A stretch of 64,000 bases of DNA from Terriglobia bacterium (lineage in GTDB: Bacteria > Acidobacteriota > Terriglobia > Terriglobales > Acidobacteriaceae). Positions 36,231 to 44,998 of the stretch are shown in pieces; position 1 is the stretch's first letter; every line of letters begins with the position of its first letter. The stretch lies in the NCBI GenBank assembly GCA_020073465.1, contig JAIQFC010000002.1, positions 248,001 to 312,000 on the forward strand. Direction: 5' to 3'. The notes under the pieces are model-generated. The model made no database searches. It was not told where the DNA came from and saw only the letters and a list, made by a program, of their open reading frames with translations. The translations under genes and the position numbers were made by a program.

Positions 36231-36677
36231 ATGTCGCACACCTACGTTTCCGACCTGGTGCACTGCGTCTTCTCCACCAAAGGCCGCCGCAATGCGATAA
36301 AGCCCGAGAAACTCCCCCAACTCTGGTCCTACCTGGGAGGCATTGCCCGAAAAAACGGATTCAAGGCAATTGCGATTGGCGGAACGGAAAATCATGTGCA
36401 CATCCTCCTGTTCCTTCCTGCAACCATGCCGCTGGCGAAGGCGATGCAGTTGCTGAAAGGCGGCTCTTCCAAGTGGATGAATGACACCGCTCCGGGCGAC
36501 TTCGCATGGCAGGAGGGTTATGGCGCCTTCACCGTGGGAATTTCCCAGCAGACCAACACCACCGCCTATATCAATTCTCAGGCTGAGCATCATCGCACGC
36601 ACGGCTTCGAGGACGAATTCCTCGCGTTCCTGAAGAAGCACGCCATCGAGTACGATCCAAAGTACGTTTGGGGATAG
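36231..36677 (+). CDS. IS200/RAYT-type transposase (RAYT 2)
   Basis: A 148-residue Y1 transposase of IS200-like size. The HUH motif is in GGTENHVHILLFLP, the core begins YVSDLVHCVFSTKGRR, and the catalytic Tyr region appears as WQEGYGAFTVG. Insertion-sequence hallmarks such as a TnpB partner are absent, and REP palindromes flank it, so it is probably a domesticated RAYT. ATG 36231 begins the family N-terminus (MSHTYVSDLV); an upstream in-frame ATG at 36129 reads through REP DNA. Confidence 0.88.
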   Translation: MSHTYVSDLVHCVFSTKGRRNAIKPEKLPQLWSYLGGIARKNGFKAIAIGGTENHVHILLFLPATMPLAKAMQLLKGGSSKWMNDTAPGDFAWQEGYGAFTVGISQQTNTTAYINSQAEHHRTHGFEDEFLAFLKKHAIEYDPKYVWG

Positions 36678-36687
36678 GGAAGGATTT

Positions 36688-36780
36688 CAGTGGTCCCTCC
36701 GGGACTGGGCGGAGGCCCCTGGCCTTTCCCACCGCTGAAGCGGTGGGCTATTTTCGGCCGTGCCTCCGGCACGAAACGCT
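36688..36780. repeat. REP palindromes downstream of RAYT 2
   Basis: GGTCCCTCCGGGAC, then CCCACCGCTGAAGCGGTGGG and GCCGTGCCTCCGGCACG. They match the upstream and 41.7 kb elements in inverse orientation. Confidence 0.85.
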
Positions 36781-36794
36781 GAACATCTCAACAG

Positions 36795-37283
36795 TCAACT
36801 CCACCGCGGGGCGGGTTGGCCGTCGCGCAGCCAGATGATGAAATCGGCCATGGGCGGCGTGCCGCCCAATTCGCGCAGGCGGGTTGCGTTCTGTCCGCGA
36901 TGATAGTGGCTGTGCATCGCGCACTGCGTCAGCGCAAGGCGCACGCTGATCTTCAGCGGCGGTTTGAACCACGGCACCTCGACTAATTCCTCCATGCGGC
37001 CCTCATCCGTATTCTTCAATCGCTCACACAATTCTTCGAGACCCTGCCGCCCGTACCTCTTCAGATCCGACATACTGGGGAAGTCTTCCAGCTTCTTGAA
37101 GGCGAACTCAGGCCGCAGCGGAGCAGTCACCCACAAGAACCCATGCTGCACCAGGTGGATGTGGAGCAGGCGTTCTGCGATTGCCTTGTCGTCAAGCGTC
37201 CCAGGATGCGCCTCAAATGCGCGCCAGTGCTCCGCGTCAGCCCATTCCTGATGCCGGTAAAGCTCGTCGAGATATGAGTTCAT
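36795..37283 (-). CDS. DinB-family protein
   Basis: A 162-residue four-helix bundle protein. The expected His residues are in RHQEWADAEHW, LLHIHLVQHGFLW and SHYHRGQNATRL (the last is the typical C-terminal DinB motif). These metal-dependent enzymes include thiol-S-transferases. ATG 37283 is chosen; upstream in-frame residues lack conservation. It is distinct from the gene at 22266. Confidence 0.85.
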   Translation of the reverse strand: MNSYLDELYRHQEWADAEHWRAFEAHPGTLDDKAIAERLLHIHLVQHGFLWVTAPLRPEFAFKKLEDFPSMSDLKRYGRQGLEELCERLKNTDEGRMEELVEVPWFKPPLKISVRLALTQCAMHSHYHRGQNATRLRELGGTPPMADFIIWLRDGQPAPRWS

Positions 37284-37371
37284 AATCTTCTCCAGGATCA
37301 CGTCGTGGGAAAGGTGCCCCTGCAGTTTACCCTCGTCTGATGCGGTAGGGGTGCAGTTGCTGAACTCGAGC

Positions 37372-37440
37372 ACGAAGGACGTACACGAAGGAAACCGCAG
37401 AAGCCAAAACCTTCGTGCAACCTTGTGTCCTCGTGATTCA
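37372..37440. repeat. Inverted CACGAAGG/CCTTCGTG intergenic element
   Basis: CACGAAGGACGTACACGAAGG pairs in part with CCTTCGTGCAACCTTGTGTC. It belongs to the same family as 20408-20484. A TATAAT box at 37518-37523 and a GAGGAG ribosome site at 37541 precede the next gene. Confidence 0.75.
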
Positions 37441-37555
37441 TTGTTCGTTGTTCTTCTTCGTGAACCCGACCCACCATCGGCAATCCCCGGCGCACAGATC
37501 GCTCACGAATTGGGGCGTATAATGTGCCGTTTGCCGTTGCGAGGAGTTTGCCGTC

Positions 37556-38749
37556 ATGGAAAAAGCCACTCAGTACGAACTGCGCCTTGCCGGACGCATG
37601 TCGAGGCTGGGCACCGAAACCGCCTTCGAGGTCCTGAACAAGGCGCGTGCCCTGGAACGTCAGGGGAAGAACATCATCCACCTGGAAATTGGCGAACCGG
37701 ATTTTGATACTCCGTCGAACGTGGTGGAGGCCGGGGTGGGAGCCTTGCGCAAGGGCTGGACCCACTATGGGCCCTCGGCGGGTCTGCCTGACCTGCGCCA
37801 GGCTCTGGCCGAATACGTCAGCCGTACGCGCGGCGTGAAGGTCACAAGTGATGAGGTGGTGGTTGTTCCCGGCGGAAAGCCCATTATTTTCTTTACGATC
37901 CTGTCTTTGATTGATGAGGGAGATGAGGTCATTTATCCCAACCCGGGTTTTCCGATCTACGAGTCGATGATCCGTTACGTGGGCGGGCACGCGATGCCCA
38001 TCCAACTGCGCGAGGAACGCGACTTCTCGCTTGACGTAAGCGAGTTGGCGTCTCTCATCAGCGACCGCACCAAGCTGATCATCCTGAATTCGCCGCAAAA
38101 TCCGACTGGCGGCGTGCTGGCGCGCCGGGACATCGAGCGAATCGCCGACGCAATCGGCGATCGCAACATCCTGGTGCTCTCAGACGAAATTTACAGCCGC
38201 TTGCTCTTTGACGGCGGACAGCACTTTTCCATCATGACGGTTCCGGGGATGCAGGAACGCACTATTCTGCTCGACGGGTTCTCGAAGACCTATGCCATGA
38301 CGGGGTGGCGCATGGGCTATGGGGTGATGCGTCCGGACCTCGCGGTACACATCACGCGATTGATGACCAACTCGAATTCATGCACGGCGAGCTTTACACA
38401 GGTGGCGGGTATTGAGGCGATTCGCGGCGATCAGAGTTCGGTGGATCGCATGCGCGATGAGTTTCAACGCCGGCGCGACGTGTTTGTCGCAGGATTGAAC
38501 AAGATCAAAGGCTTCTCATGCCGCTTACCCAAGGGCGCGTTCTATGTGTTTCCCAACGTGACGGCGACCGGATGGAAATCCAAGCCCCTGGCTGATGCGC
38601 TTCTTGAACAGGCAGGGGTGGCGGCGCTCTCGGGGACTGCATTTGGCGAGTTCGGCGAAGGCTACCTGCGCTTCAGCGTCGCCAACTCGCTGGAGAACCT
38701 GCAGGGAGCCCTGGACCGCATTCAGGAGTGGACGAAGAAGAACCTGTAA
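37556..38749 (+). CDS. Aspartate/aromatic-type class I aminotransferase
   Basis: A 397-residue PLP aminotransferase. It shows HLEIGEPDFDTP near the N-terminus, the SPQNPTGGVLARRD motif, LSDEIYSRL with the PLP-pyridine Asp, and the Schiff-base Lys in LDGFSKTYAMTGWRMGYG. The FxxTFSKT spacing and length fit the AspC/Tat subgroup used for aspartate, alanine or aromatic amino acid transamination. The exact substrate cannot be set. ATG 37556 follows GAGGAG. It precedes a PPOX-domain gene by 33 bases, so the two may be co-transcribed. Confidence 0.9.
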   Translation: MEKATQYELRLAGRMSRLGTETAFEVLNKARALERQGKNIIHLEIGEPDFDTPSNVVEAGVGALRKGWTHYGPSAGLPDLRQALAEYVSRTRGVKVTSDEVVVVPGGKPIIFFTILSLIDEGDEVIYPNPGFPIYESMIRYVGGHAMPIQLREERDFSLDVSELASLISDRTKLIILNSPQNPTGGVLARRDIERIADAIGDRNILVLSDEIYSRLLFDGGQHFSIMTVPGMQERTILLDGFSKTYAMTGWRMGYGVMRPDLAVHITRLMTNSNSCTASFTQVAGIEAIRGDQSSVDRMRDEFQRRRDVFVAGLNKIKGFSCRLPKGAFYVFPNVTATGWKSKPLADALLEQAGVAALSGTAFGEFGEGYLRFSVANSLENLQGALDRIQEWTKKNL

Positions 38750-38782
38750 CTGATATCGTTCTCTTCTCGTGCGGGGTGCCGC

Positions 38783-39292
38783 ATGCCAACGACCAAAACC
38801 CCGAAGCCGAAGGCCAGCCGTCCGCACATGCCCGGGTATGGCCTGCCCTCAGGCAACGAGGGACTGCTTCCCTGGACCTGGGCGGAGCAGCGCCTGAAGA
38901 AATCGCACAACTATTGGATTACGACCGTGAAGCCTGACGGTTCCCCGCACACCATGGTCGTCTGGGGCCTGTGGCTGGATGGGCGCCTGCTGTTCAGCAC
39001 GGGCAGCAAGTCGCGCAAGGCAAGAAATCTGGCAGAGAATCCGAACTGCGTCGTGTGCACCGAGCATGCGCATGAGGCAGTCATTGTCGAAGGCATCGCG
39101 GAGGTTGCCGACGTCGCGGCTCGCCGTAAGCTCCTGGCAAGGTACAATGGCAAGTACAACTTCGACATGTCCTCGATGAAGGATGACATCCTGTCGATGA
39201 AAGAGCCGGTCTTTGCCGTGCGGCCGCGGGTTGTGTTCGGCCAGTGGGAGAAAGAATTTATCGGCAAAACCACCCGCTGGAAGTTCGAGTAG
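38783..39292 (+). CDS. Pyridoxamine 5'-phosphate oxidase-family flavin protein
   Basis: A 169-residue split beta-barrel protein of the PPOX family. Core strands include NYWITTVKPDGSPHTMVVWGLW, RLLFSTGSKSRKARNLAENPNCVVCTE and EAVIVEGIAEVAD. It should bind FMN or F420 and may reduce a small substrate; the vitamin B6 oxidase itself is not implied. Its basic N-terminus (TKTPKPKASRP) looks disordered. ATG 38783 is used. Confidence 0.85.
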   Translation: MPTTKTPKPKASRPHMPGYGLPSGNEGLLPWTWAEQRLKKSHNYWITTVKPDGSPHTMVVWGLWLDGRLLFSTGSKSRKARNLAENPNCVVCTEHAHEAVIVEGIAEVADVAARRKLLARYNGKYNFDMSSMKDDILSMKEPVFAVRPRVVFGQWEKEFIGKTTRWKFE

Positions 39293-39301
39293 GGTGTACA
39301 T

Positions 39302-39461
39302 GTGGCGCGGGCGCCCTCGCCCGCGAAACCTGTCCAGCGTCTCTTGTTGTGGCAACCCCTTGCCTGCAAAACCCCGAGTCGGCCGTGGGCCAATTTGGAA
39401 ACTGTTCTATTACCCCTGAATCCGGTTCCTAGCGCTTCGCGGGCGAGGGCGCCCGCGCCAC
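39302..39461. repeat. MITE-like element with perfect 26-bp inverted ends
   Basis: Bases 39302-39327 are the exact reverse complement of 39436-39461. Each arm itself folds (GCGGGC-GCCCTC-GCCCGC), and 108 bases lie between them without an ORF. The downstream arm touches the transketolase regulatory site. It could be a small non-autonomous element or two REPs in tail-to-tail order. Confidence 0.85.
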
Positions 39462-39497
39462 ACAACCTGGTCACCCACAATTGTGATTCCCGTCACA
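39460..39497 (+). promoter_or_regulatory. Crp/Fnr-type operator upstream of transketolase
   Basis: TGTGATTCCCGTCACA (39482-39497) is a perfect site. A right half, ACACAACCTGGTCACC at 39460-39475, lies 22 bp before it. The perfect site ends 78 bases before the start. TATAGC at about 39529 could be the -10 box. Confidence 0.5.
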
Positions 39498-39575
39498 GCC
39501 TCTCCTCCAGCCAACGCCTTACCCTCCGTATAGCTCGTTGTGCGCGCCTTTTGGCAGGCGCCGGGAGGGTAAACC

Positions 39576-41645
39576 GTGGCTCTGATCGATTCCGCCAGCG
39601 GTAAACCTATTCGGGATTATTCCACTGAAGAACTAAGAGACGCAGCTAACCTGATGCGTGGCTATGACTTGGTGGTTCTGCACGCTGCCGGGTCGGGCCA
39701 TGCCGGCGGCACTCTTTCTGCCATGGACATCACCGCCGCCCTGTACCTTAAGGTCGCGAACCACGATCCCCACAATCCTTTCTGGGATGGCCGTGACCGC
39801 ATCATCTGGTCGACTGGGCACAAGGCCCCGAACCTCTATCTCGGGCTGGCGTTTGCCGGATTTTTCCCGGTTGACCAAGTCGTCACCCTTCGCAAGTTGG
39901 GATCGCCCTACCAAGGCCATCCCCATTGGCTCAAGTTGCCGGGCGTCGAAGTCTCCACCGGCTCGTTGGGGCAGGGATTGAGTATTGCGGTGGGCCTTGC
40001 GCTGGCGGCCAAAATGGACAAGAAGCCTCACAAGATCTTCTGCCTGATGGGCGATGGCGAACAGCAGGAAGGGCAGATCTGGGAAGCGGCAATGGAGGCC
40101 GGACACTTCAAGCTCGACAACGTGATCGGCATCGTCGACTGCAACCGCCTGCAGATTGATGGCTGGGTCAAGGATGTGATGGACGTTGAACCGCTGGCCG
40201 CAAAGTATCTCAGCTTTGGCTGGGACGTCCTGCGCATCGACGGGCACAACATGGAACAGATTGTGGATGCCCTGCAGCAGGCGAAGGCTGGCGTCGGCAA
40301 GCCGGTGCTCATTCTCGCCGACACCGTCAAAGGCAAGGGCGTCAGCTTCATGCAGGATCAGGCGGGCTGGCATGGGAAGTCGCCGAATCTTGACGAGCTG
40401 AAAAAGGGGCTGGAGGAACTTGGTCTCAGCCAGCGCATTCCGGTCGAGCAGTTGCTCGAGAAAGCAAAGCAGTATCAGGTGGAGGTAGAGTGCAAGCTCG
40501 ATGCCAAGATGCCGAAGTTTACGCGCGACTATTGGTGGAACGCCGGCGACAAGATGAAGGTGAAGATGGAGCCCACGCGCAAGGGCTTCGGACAATCGCT
40601 GGCGGAGAATGGCGATGACGAGCGCGTCGTGTGTCTCGGCTTGGACATTTCCGGATCAATCACCATCAGCGATTTCTATGCCAACAAGCCCGGGCGCAAG
40701 AACCGGTGGATCAGCATGGGGATCGCCGAGCAGTCCGCCACGTCCGCCGCGGCGGGTCTGGCCAAGGAAGGGAAGTTGCCCGTGCTTGGCACATACGCCA
40801 CGTTTGCCGCAGCCCGAAATCTGGATCAGATTCGGACATCCGTCTGCTACGGCAACTTCAATGTGATGATTGCGGGGGCTCACGGCGGCGTGTCGGTGGG
40901 ACCGGATGGCGCCACCCACCAGGCTCTGGAAGACTTGTTCGCCATGGAAGGTCTGCCGAACATGTCGGTGGTGGTTCCCTGCGACGTGGTCGAAACTCGC
41001 AAGGCTACGAACTACCTGTTGCTGAAGCATGTCGGCCCGAAATACATCCGCTTCGCACGCGAGGCCACGCCCATCGTCAGCGATGAGAAGACTCCGTTTG
41101 TCTTCGGCCAGGCCAACGTGATCCGCCTGCGCCGCGAGGGACCGGACTTTTTGCAGGCTTTCGACACGACGCTGGCATCGTCGTACCAGAACGAGAACGA
41201 AGACTTGAGCATCATCGCCTGCGGACCCATGGTGCCAGAGGCCATGCGCGCAGCCTACATCCTGAAGAGCGACTTCGGATACGAGACTCGCGTCATCAAC
41301 CTGCATACGCTCAAGCCGATCGATACCGAAGCCATTATCCGCGCGGCTCACGATACTGGACTCGTGATCACCGCCGAGGAGCATCAGATCGGAGCACTGG
41401 CGTGGCGGGTGAGCGCGGTCCTCACAGAGAGCCCGCAACTCTACGGGTTGCCTGTGATCACGGGAGCCATCGGAGTGAAGGACCGTTTTGGCGATTCCGG
41501 GGCGCCCTGGGAACTGATCAAGGAATTCGAGGTGAGCGCCGAGCACATTGCGCAGAAGGCTGTCGAGTTGATCGCGATCAGAAAGAAGCGCCTGGCGGAG
41601 CAGAAGGAAGAGCGTGAGCATCTCTTCTTCGCGGGAATGCGCTAG
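39576..41645 (+). CDS. tkt: Transketolase
   Basis: A 689-residue transketolase that exchanges two-carbon ketol units between pentose and other sugar phosphates. The TPP/metal site GDGEQQEGQIWEA and NRLQIDG are visible, followed by the PYR domain with the catalytic Glu in the ISMGIAEQSA region and the C-terminal domain. The two halves are in one chain, as in the full enzyme, rather than split subunits. Start GTG 39576 follows GGGAGG. The upstream palindrome TGTGATTCCCGTCACA puts it in the proposed redox regulon. Confidence 0.93.
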   Translation: MALIDSASGKPIRDYSTEELRDAANLMRGYDLVVLHAAGSGHAGGTLSAMDITAALYLKVANHDPHNPFWDGRDRIIWSTGHKAPNLYLGLAFAGFFPVDQVVTLRKLGSPYQGHPHWLKLPGVEVSTGSLGQGLSIAVGLALAAKMDKKPHKIFCLMGDGEQQEGQIWEAAMEAGHFKLDNVIGIVDCNRLQIDGWVKDVMDVEPLAAKYLSFGWDVLRIDGHNMEQIVDALQQAKAGVGKPVLILADTVKGKGVSFMQDQAGWHGKSPNLDELKKGLEELGLSQRIPVEQLLEKAKQYQVEVECKLDAKMPKFTRDYWWNAGDKMKVKMEPTRKGFGQSLAENGDDERVVCLGLDISGSITISDFYANKPGRKNRWISMGIAEQSATSAAAGLAKEGKLPVLGTYATFAAARNLDQIRTSVCYGNFNVMIAGAHGGVSVGPDGATHQALEDLFAMEGLPNMSVVVPCDVVETRKATNYLLLKHVGPKYIRFAREATPIVSDEKTPFVFGQANVIRLRREGPDFLQAFDTTLASSYQNENEDLSIIACGPMVPEAMRAAYILKSDFGYETRVINLHTLKPIDTEAIIRAAHDTGLVITAEEHQIGALAWRVSAVLTESPQLYGLPVITGAIGVKDRFGDSGAPWELIKEFEVSAEHIAQKAVELIAIRKKRLAEQKEEREHLFFAGMR

Positions 41646-41723
41646 CAGCTGGCTCCCTGCACGCGTGGAGTCTCGGTGGTTAGTTCCCGGTTAGCATCTG
41701 GAAGAATCAGGGTACGTATCGCA

Positions 41724-41925
41724 CCGTCCCGGAGGGACGGCTGAAAATAGCCCGCCACTTCAGCGGGTAAGCCGCCCTTTCGACCTCGTGGCGTAGGCAC
41801 GATTGAAATCATCGGAATGTGCTCACAGTTTCAGCCGTCCCTAACGGGACGGAATCCCATTTAACCAAGTCTTCCCGGCGTTGAAACGCCGGGCTATTCT
41901 CAGGCGTCCCTTCGGGACGCTTGCA
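41724..41925. repeat. Cluster of REP palindromes of the RAYT 2 family
   Basis: CCGTCCCGGAGGGACGG (41724-41740), CCCGCCACTTCAGCGGG, CCGTCCC-TAA-CGGGACGG, CCCGGCGTT-GAA-ACGCCGGG and GCGTCCC-TTC-GGGACGC follow one another. They match the palindromes around RAYT 2, 5 kb away. Confidence 0.85.
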
Positions 41926-41976
41926 TTTCGTGAAAGCTGCGATTTCGCATAACAGCGCGCACGGCGGTTGATCCCG

Positions 41977-41982
41977 TATGAT
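41977..41982 (+). promoter_or_regulatory. -10 box upstream of the hydroxyacid dehydrogenase
   Basis: TATGAT lies seven bases before an ATG (41990) that opens a 16-codon frame ending at 42040, just before the dehydrogenase. The short frame could be a leaderless upstream ORF. Confidence 0.3.
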
Positions 41983-42054
41983 ATTTTCGATGGTCTGCAC
42001 CGCGGGGTGCGGTGTGCACGACTCGATTCGTCTGCAGTGATTCCACAGAAGAAC

Positions 42055-43164
42055 ATGAAGAAGAAATTCCGCGTATTTGCCACCTGCGATATTGGGGAAG
42101 CGATCGACTTGCTGCGCAACCGGGGGTACGAGGTGGAAGTCTATCCCCAGCCGGAGGCGCCGCCGAAGAGCCTGATCGTTGAGAAGGTGAAATCAGGCAT
42201 TGACGGCCTGATCACGACCTTACGGGACCAGATCGATGCCGAAGTTTTCAGGGCGGGCAAGAGCCACTTGAAGGTGGTGGCGCAGATCGCAGTCGGCTTC
42301 GACAACATCAATCGCGCTGACGCCAACCGCTACAAGATTCCCTTCACGCACACTGCCGACGTGCTGACCGAGGCGACGGCGGAGTTTGCCTTCTTCATGC
42401 TGGGCTCGCTGGCGCGCCGGATGTGGCCAGCCGAGCACCTCACGCGCGAGAACCAGTGGGGATACTGGCATCCTTACCTGCCATTCCTGGGCGACGAAGT
42501 CACGGGCAAGATTGTCGCGGTTATCGGGACGGGAAGGATCGGGCTGGCATTCATCAAGAAATGCGTGGGCTTCGATCTGAACATCCTGTGTTACGACCCG
42601 GCCTACGAAAACCATGACTATGTGAAAACGATCCAGGAGATCGCCAATCTTCGCCACGCGCGCGGTCTCAGCCGGGAACGGGCGTGGATCAAGTATGTGT
42701 CGTTCGAGGAAGCGCTGCGCCATGCCGACTTCGTCAGCGTGCATGTTCCTCTGCTGCGCGCCGGCGAAAGCAAGACACCCACCTATCACCTGTTCAACGA
42801 GCAGACACTGCGGCTGATGAAACCCACTGCGATGCTGGTCAACACTTCGCGGGGGCCGGTCGTCGATGAGACCGCACTGGCGCGTGCCCTGCGGGAGAAT
42901 TGGATCGCCGGGGCCGCGCTCGATGTCTACGCGACCGAGCCGCTCCCCACAGATTCACCGTTGCGCGACCCCGCCATTGCTGACCGATGCCGTCTGATGC
43001 CCCACTTCGCTAGCGCAGCGCGCATCACAAGGTTGTCCACCGACCCTAACAAGGGGATGGCGGGCCGTTGCGTGCAAGGACTCATTGACGTGCTGGAAGA
43101 GAACTACGGCGGCGACATCATGAAGATGCCGTATGTGGTGAATAAAGAGGCCTTCGGCAAGTAG
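42055..43164 (+). CDS. D-isomer-specific 2-hydroxyacid dehydrogenase
   Basis: A 369-residue NAD-dependent D-2-hydroxyacid dehydrogenase. The catalytic set is visible: Arg in LVNTSRGPVVDE, Glu in DVYATEPLP, and His in LMPHFASAARITR. The Rossmann motif is VIGTGRIGLAFIKK. It interconverts a D-2-hydroxyacid with its 2-oxoacid; glycerate/glyoxylate, lactate or 3-phosphoglycerate cannot be separated. ATG 42055 starts the fold (KKKFRVFATCDIG); an upstream ATG at 41968 would add an unconvincing extension. Confidence 0.88.
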   Translation: MKKKFRVFATCDIGEAIDLLRNRGYEVEVYPQPEAPPKSLIVEKVKSGIDGLITTLRDQIDAEVFRAGKSHLKVVAQIAVGFDNINRADANRYKIPFTHTADVLTEATAEFAFFMLGSLARRMWPAEHLTRENQWGYWHPYLPFLGDEVTGKIVAVIGTGRIGLAFIKKCVGFDLNILCYDPAYENHDYVKTIQEIANLRHARGLSRERAWIKYVSFEEALRHADFVSVHVPLLRAGESKTPTYHLFNEQTLRLMKPTAMLVNTSRGPVVDETALARALRENWIAGAALDVYATEPLPTDSPLRDPAIADRCRLMPHFASAARITRLSTDPNKGMAGRCVQGLIDVLEENYGGDIMKMPYVVNKEAFGK

Positions 43165-43217
43165 TGAGCGGAGAGACACTACGGGGCGTCGGCGGGACGG
43201 AACAATTCCAAGCATGA

Positions 43218-43390
43218 TGTCATCCCGAAGGCGGCGAAGCCGGGTGAGGGACCTTACGTCAGCCGGCCGGGTCGATGCTGTGAGCTGGAACCATTCAGAA
43301 GCACGCGGCAGCAACATACTCGTCCACAGCATCGACGGTCCGCGCCAACCTAAGGTCCCTCACCCTGCTTCGCCGGGTTCGGGATGACAA
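43218..43390. repeat. Long inverted repeat, about 39-bp arms (TCATCCCGAA type)
   Basis: Arms about 43218-43256 and 43351-43390 are reverse complements with about three mismatches. They read TGTCATCCCGAA...GTGAGGGACCTTA. The 95 bases between carry no gene. The 43165-43471 gap contains only this element. Confidence 0.85.
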
Positions 43391-43471
43391 TCCTCGAGTT
43401 CTGGTCACCTCATTGCGCACTTCTCTTCGGTGGAGGCGTGGTGAATAATCTAGCCTGGCCTCGGGTGAGAA

Positions 43472-43669
43472 ATGATTAAACAATTTCTGCTGCTGGTTGC
43501 CATGATCGCCGTCGTGCTGGCGGCGCTGCTGTTCAGCCTCTATATCCTCGACCTGGTCAAGCTTGCGGACCTGCAGACTGACATGAGAAGGCTGTTTTCC
43601 CTGATGGGGATTGCCGCGGTAGCAGGAGTGTTGATCATGCTGCTGACCAAGGCCGCAGAGAAGAAGTAG
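43472..43669 (+). CDS. Small two-helix membrane protein
   Basis: A 65-residue protein with two hydrophobic helices (FLLLVAMIAVVLAALLFSLYILDL and LMGIAAVAGVLIMLLT) separated by a short charged turn (KLADLQTDMRR) and a basic tail (KAAEKK). Start ATG 43472 follows GGTGAG. The function is unknown; the size fits many small inner-membrane proteins. It precedes an aminotransferase gene by about 130 bases with a repeat in between. Confidence 0.65.
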   Translation: MIKQFLLLVAMIAVVLAALLFSLYILDLVKLADLQTDMRRLFSLMGIAAVAGVLIMLLTKAAEKK

Positions 43670-43783
43670 TTTCCAAGGGCGCCACGGATCTGCACGGATT
43701 CACAGGGATAAAACAGAAGGGCCTCAGGAAATTCGTGAAGATTCGTGAAAATCCGTATCTGCCTTTTGTCGTTTCCCGGTTGT

Positions 43784-43789
43784 TATGAT
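43784..43789 (+). promoter_or_regulatory. -10 box of probable leaderless promoter for the third aminotransferase
   Basis: TATGAT lies nine bases before ATG 43799 and no ribosome site is visible. Confidence 0.4.
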
Positions 43790-43798
43790 GAGCCACGC

Positions 43799-44962
43799 AT
43801 GTTCTCCACTCGCACCAACTGGAAGCTGGCGCAGAACCGCTTCACGCAGGCGCTGGAACAGGTGCGGGCTGCCGGTGCCAGGCTTCTCGACCTCGCAGCG
43901 TCAAACCCAACCCGAGTAGGGCTCCAGTACGATACGCCGGCGATTCTGGCGGCGCTAGCCGATCCCCGTGCAACGCACTACGATCCGCAGTCGAAAGGTC
44001 TGCGTGAGGCTCGCGAAGCGGTGGCTGGATACTACCGCGAACAGCATCGAATTCCTGCCTTCGACGCTGAGCAACTGATTTTGACCACCAGCACCAGCGA
44101 GGGTTATTCCTACGTCTTCCGGCTGTTGTGCAATGCTGGCGACGAATTGCTCGTGCCCAAGCCGAGCTACCCCCTGTTCGATTTTTTGGCCGATCTCGAG
44201 GATGTCCGGCTGGTGCCCTATCCGCTGATCTACGATCACGGATGGCAGATGGACTTTCCTTCACTAGAGAAGGCAGTTACGCCGCGGACGCGCGGCGTGG
44301 TGGTTGTTCATCCCAACAATCCGACGGGTTCCTATGTACAGGAGCACGAACTCGAGTTGCTGAACAAGTTCTGCGGCGAACACCGGCTGGCATTGATTGC
44401 CGATGAAGTCTTTCTCGATTATGCGCATGACGCGAAGCCGCGCCAGAGTTTTGCGGCGAACCGCGAGGTGCTGACGTTTACGCTCAGCGGATTGTCCAAG
44501 ATTGCGGCACTGCCGCAGATGAAAGTCGCATGGGTTGCGACCAGCGGGCCTGAATCCGAAGCGGCGCTGGCGCGGCTGGAGATCATTGCCGACACCTACC
44601 TTTCGATGAATGCTCCCATTCAATGGGCGACTCCGGCGCTGCTCGGGATGCGGAGGAATATTCAAGAACAGTTGCAGAATAGAGTGCTCGGCAATCTGGC
44701 TGAACTTGACCGCCAGCTCGCACCGCAGAAGACGTGCCAAGGCTTGAGCATGGAAGGTGGATGGTACGCGATTCTGCGCGTGCCGGTAACGAAGTCTGAC
44801 GAGGAGCTGGCCATAGAACTGCTACGAGCGAAATCGGTGCTGGTGCATCCCGGGCATTTTTTTGATTTTCCAAGTGACGGATACCTGGTGCTCAGCCTGA
44901 TCACGCCGAAAGAGGAATTTAGCGAGGGCGTGCGCAGGATCCTGGATGTTCTGAGCTCCTAG
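43799..44962 (+). CDS. Class I PLP-dependent aminotransferase
   Basis: A 387-residue aminotransferase. The PLP-phosphate loop is around TTSTSEGYSYVFRLL, VVHPNNPTGSY is the conserved Asn motif, LIADEVFLDYAHD supplies the PLP-pyridine Asp, and the Schiff-base Lys is probably in FTLSGLSKIAALPQMKVAW. This SGLSK variant is found in a branch of aspartate-type transaminases with poorly defined substrates. Start ATG 43799 is chosen because it follows the -10 box and begins the family N-terminus. Confidence 0.88.
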   Translation: MFSTRTNWKLAQNRFTQALEQVRAAGARLLDLAASNPTRVGLQYDTPAILAALADPRATHYDPQSKGLREAREAVAGYYREQHRIPAFDAEQLILTTSTSEGYSYVFRLLCNAGDELLVPKPSYPLFDFLADLEDVRLVPYPLIYDHGWQMDFPSLEKAVTPRTRGVVVVHPNNPTGSYVQEHELELLNKFCGEHRLALIADEVFLDYAHDAKPRQSFAANREVLTFTLSGLSKIAALPQMKVAWVATSGPESEAALARLEIIADTYLSMNAPIQWATPALLGMRRNIQEQLQNRVLGNLAELDRQLAPQKTCQGLSMEGGWYAILRVPVTKSDEELAIELLRAKSVLVHPGHFFDFPSDGYLVLSLITPKEEFSEGVRRILDVLSS

Positions 44963-44998
44963 TTGTGGTGTTCCGAAATTCGCAGCATAAGTATGGGC

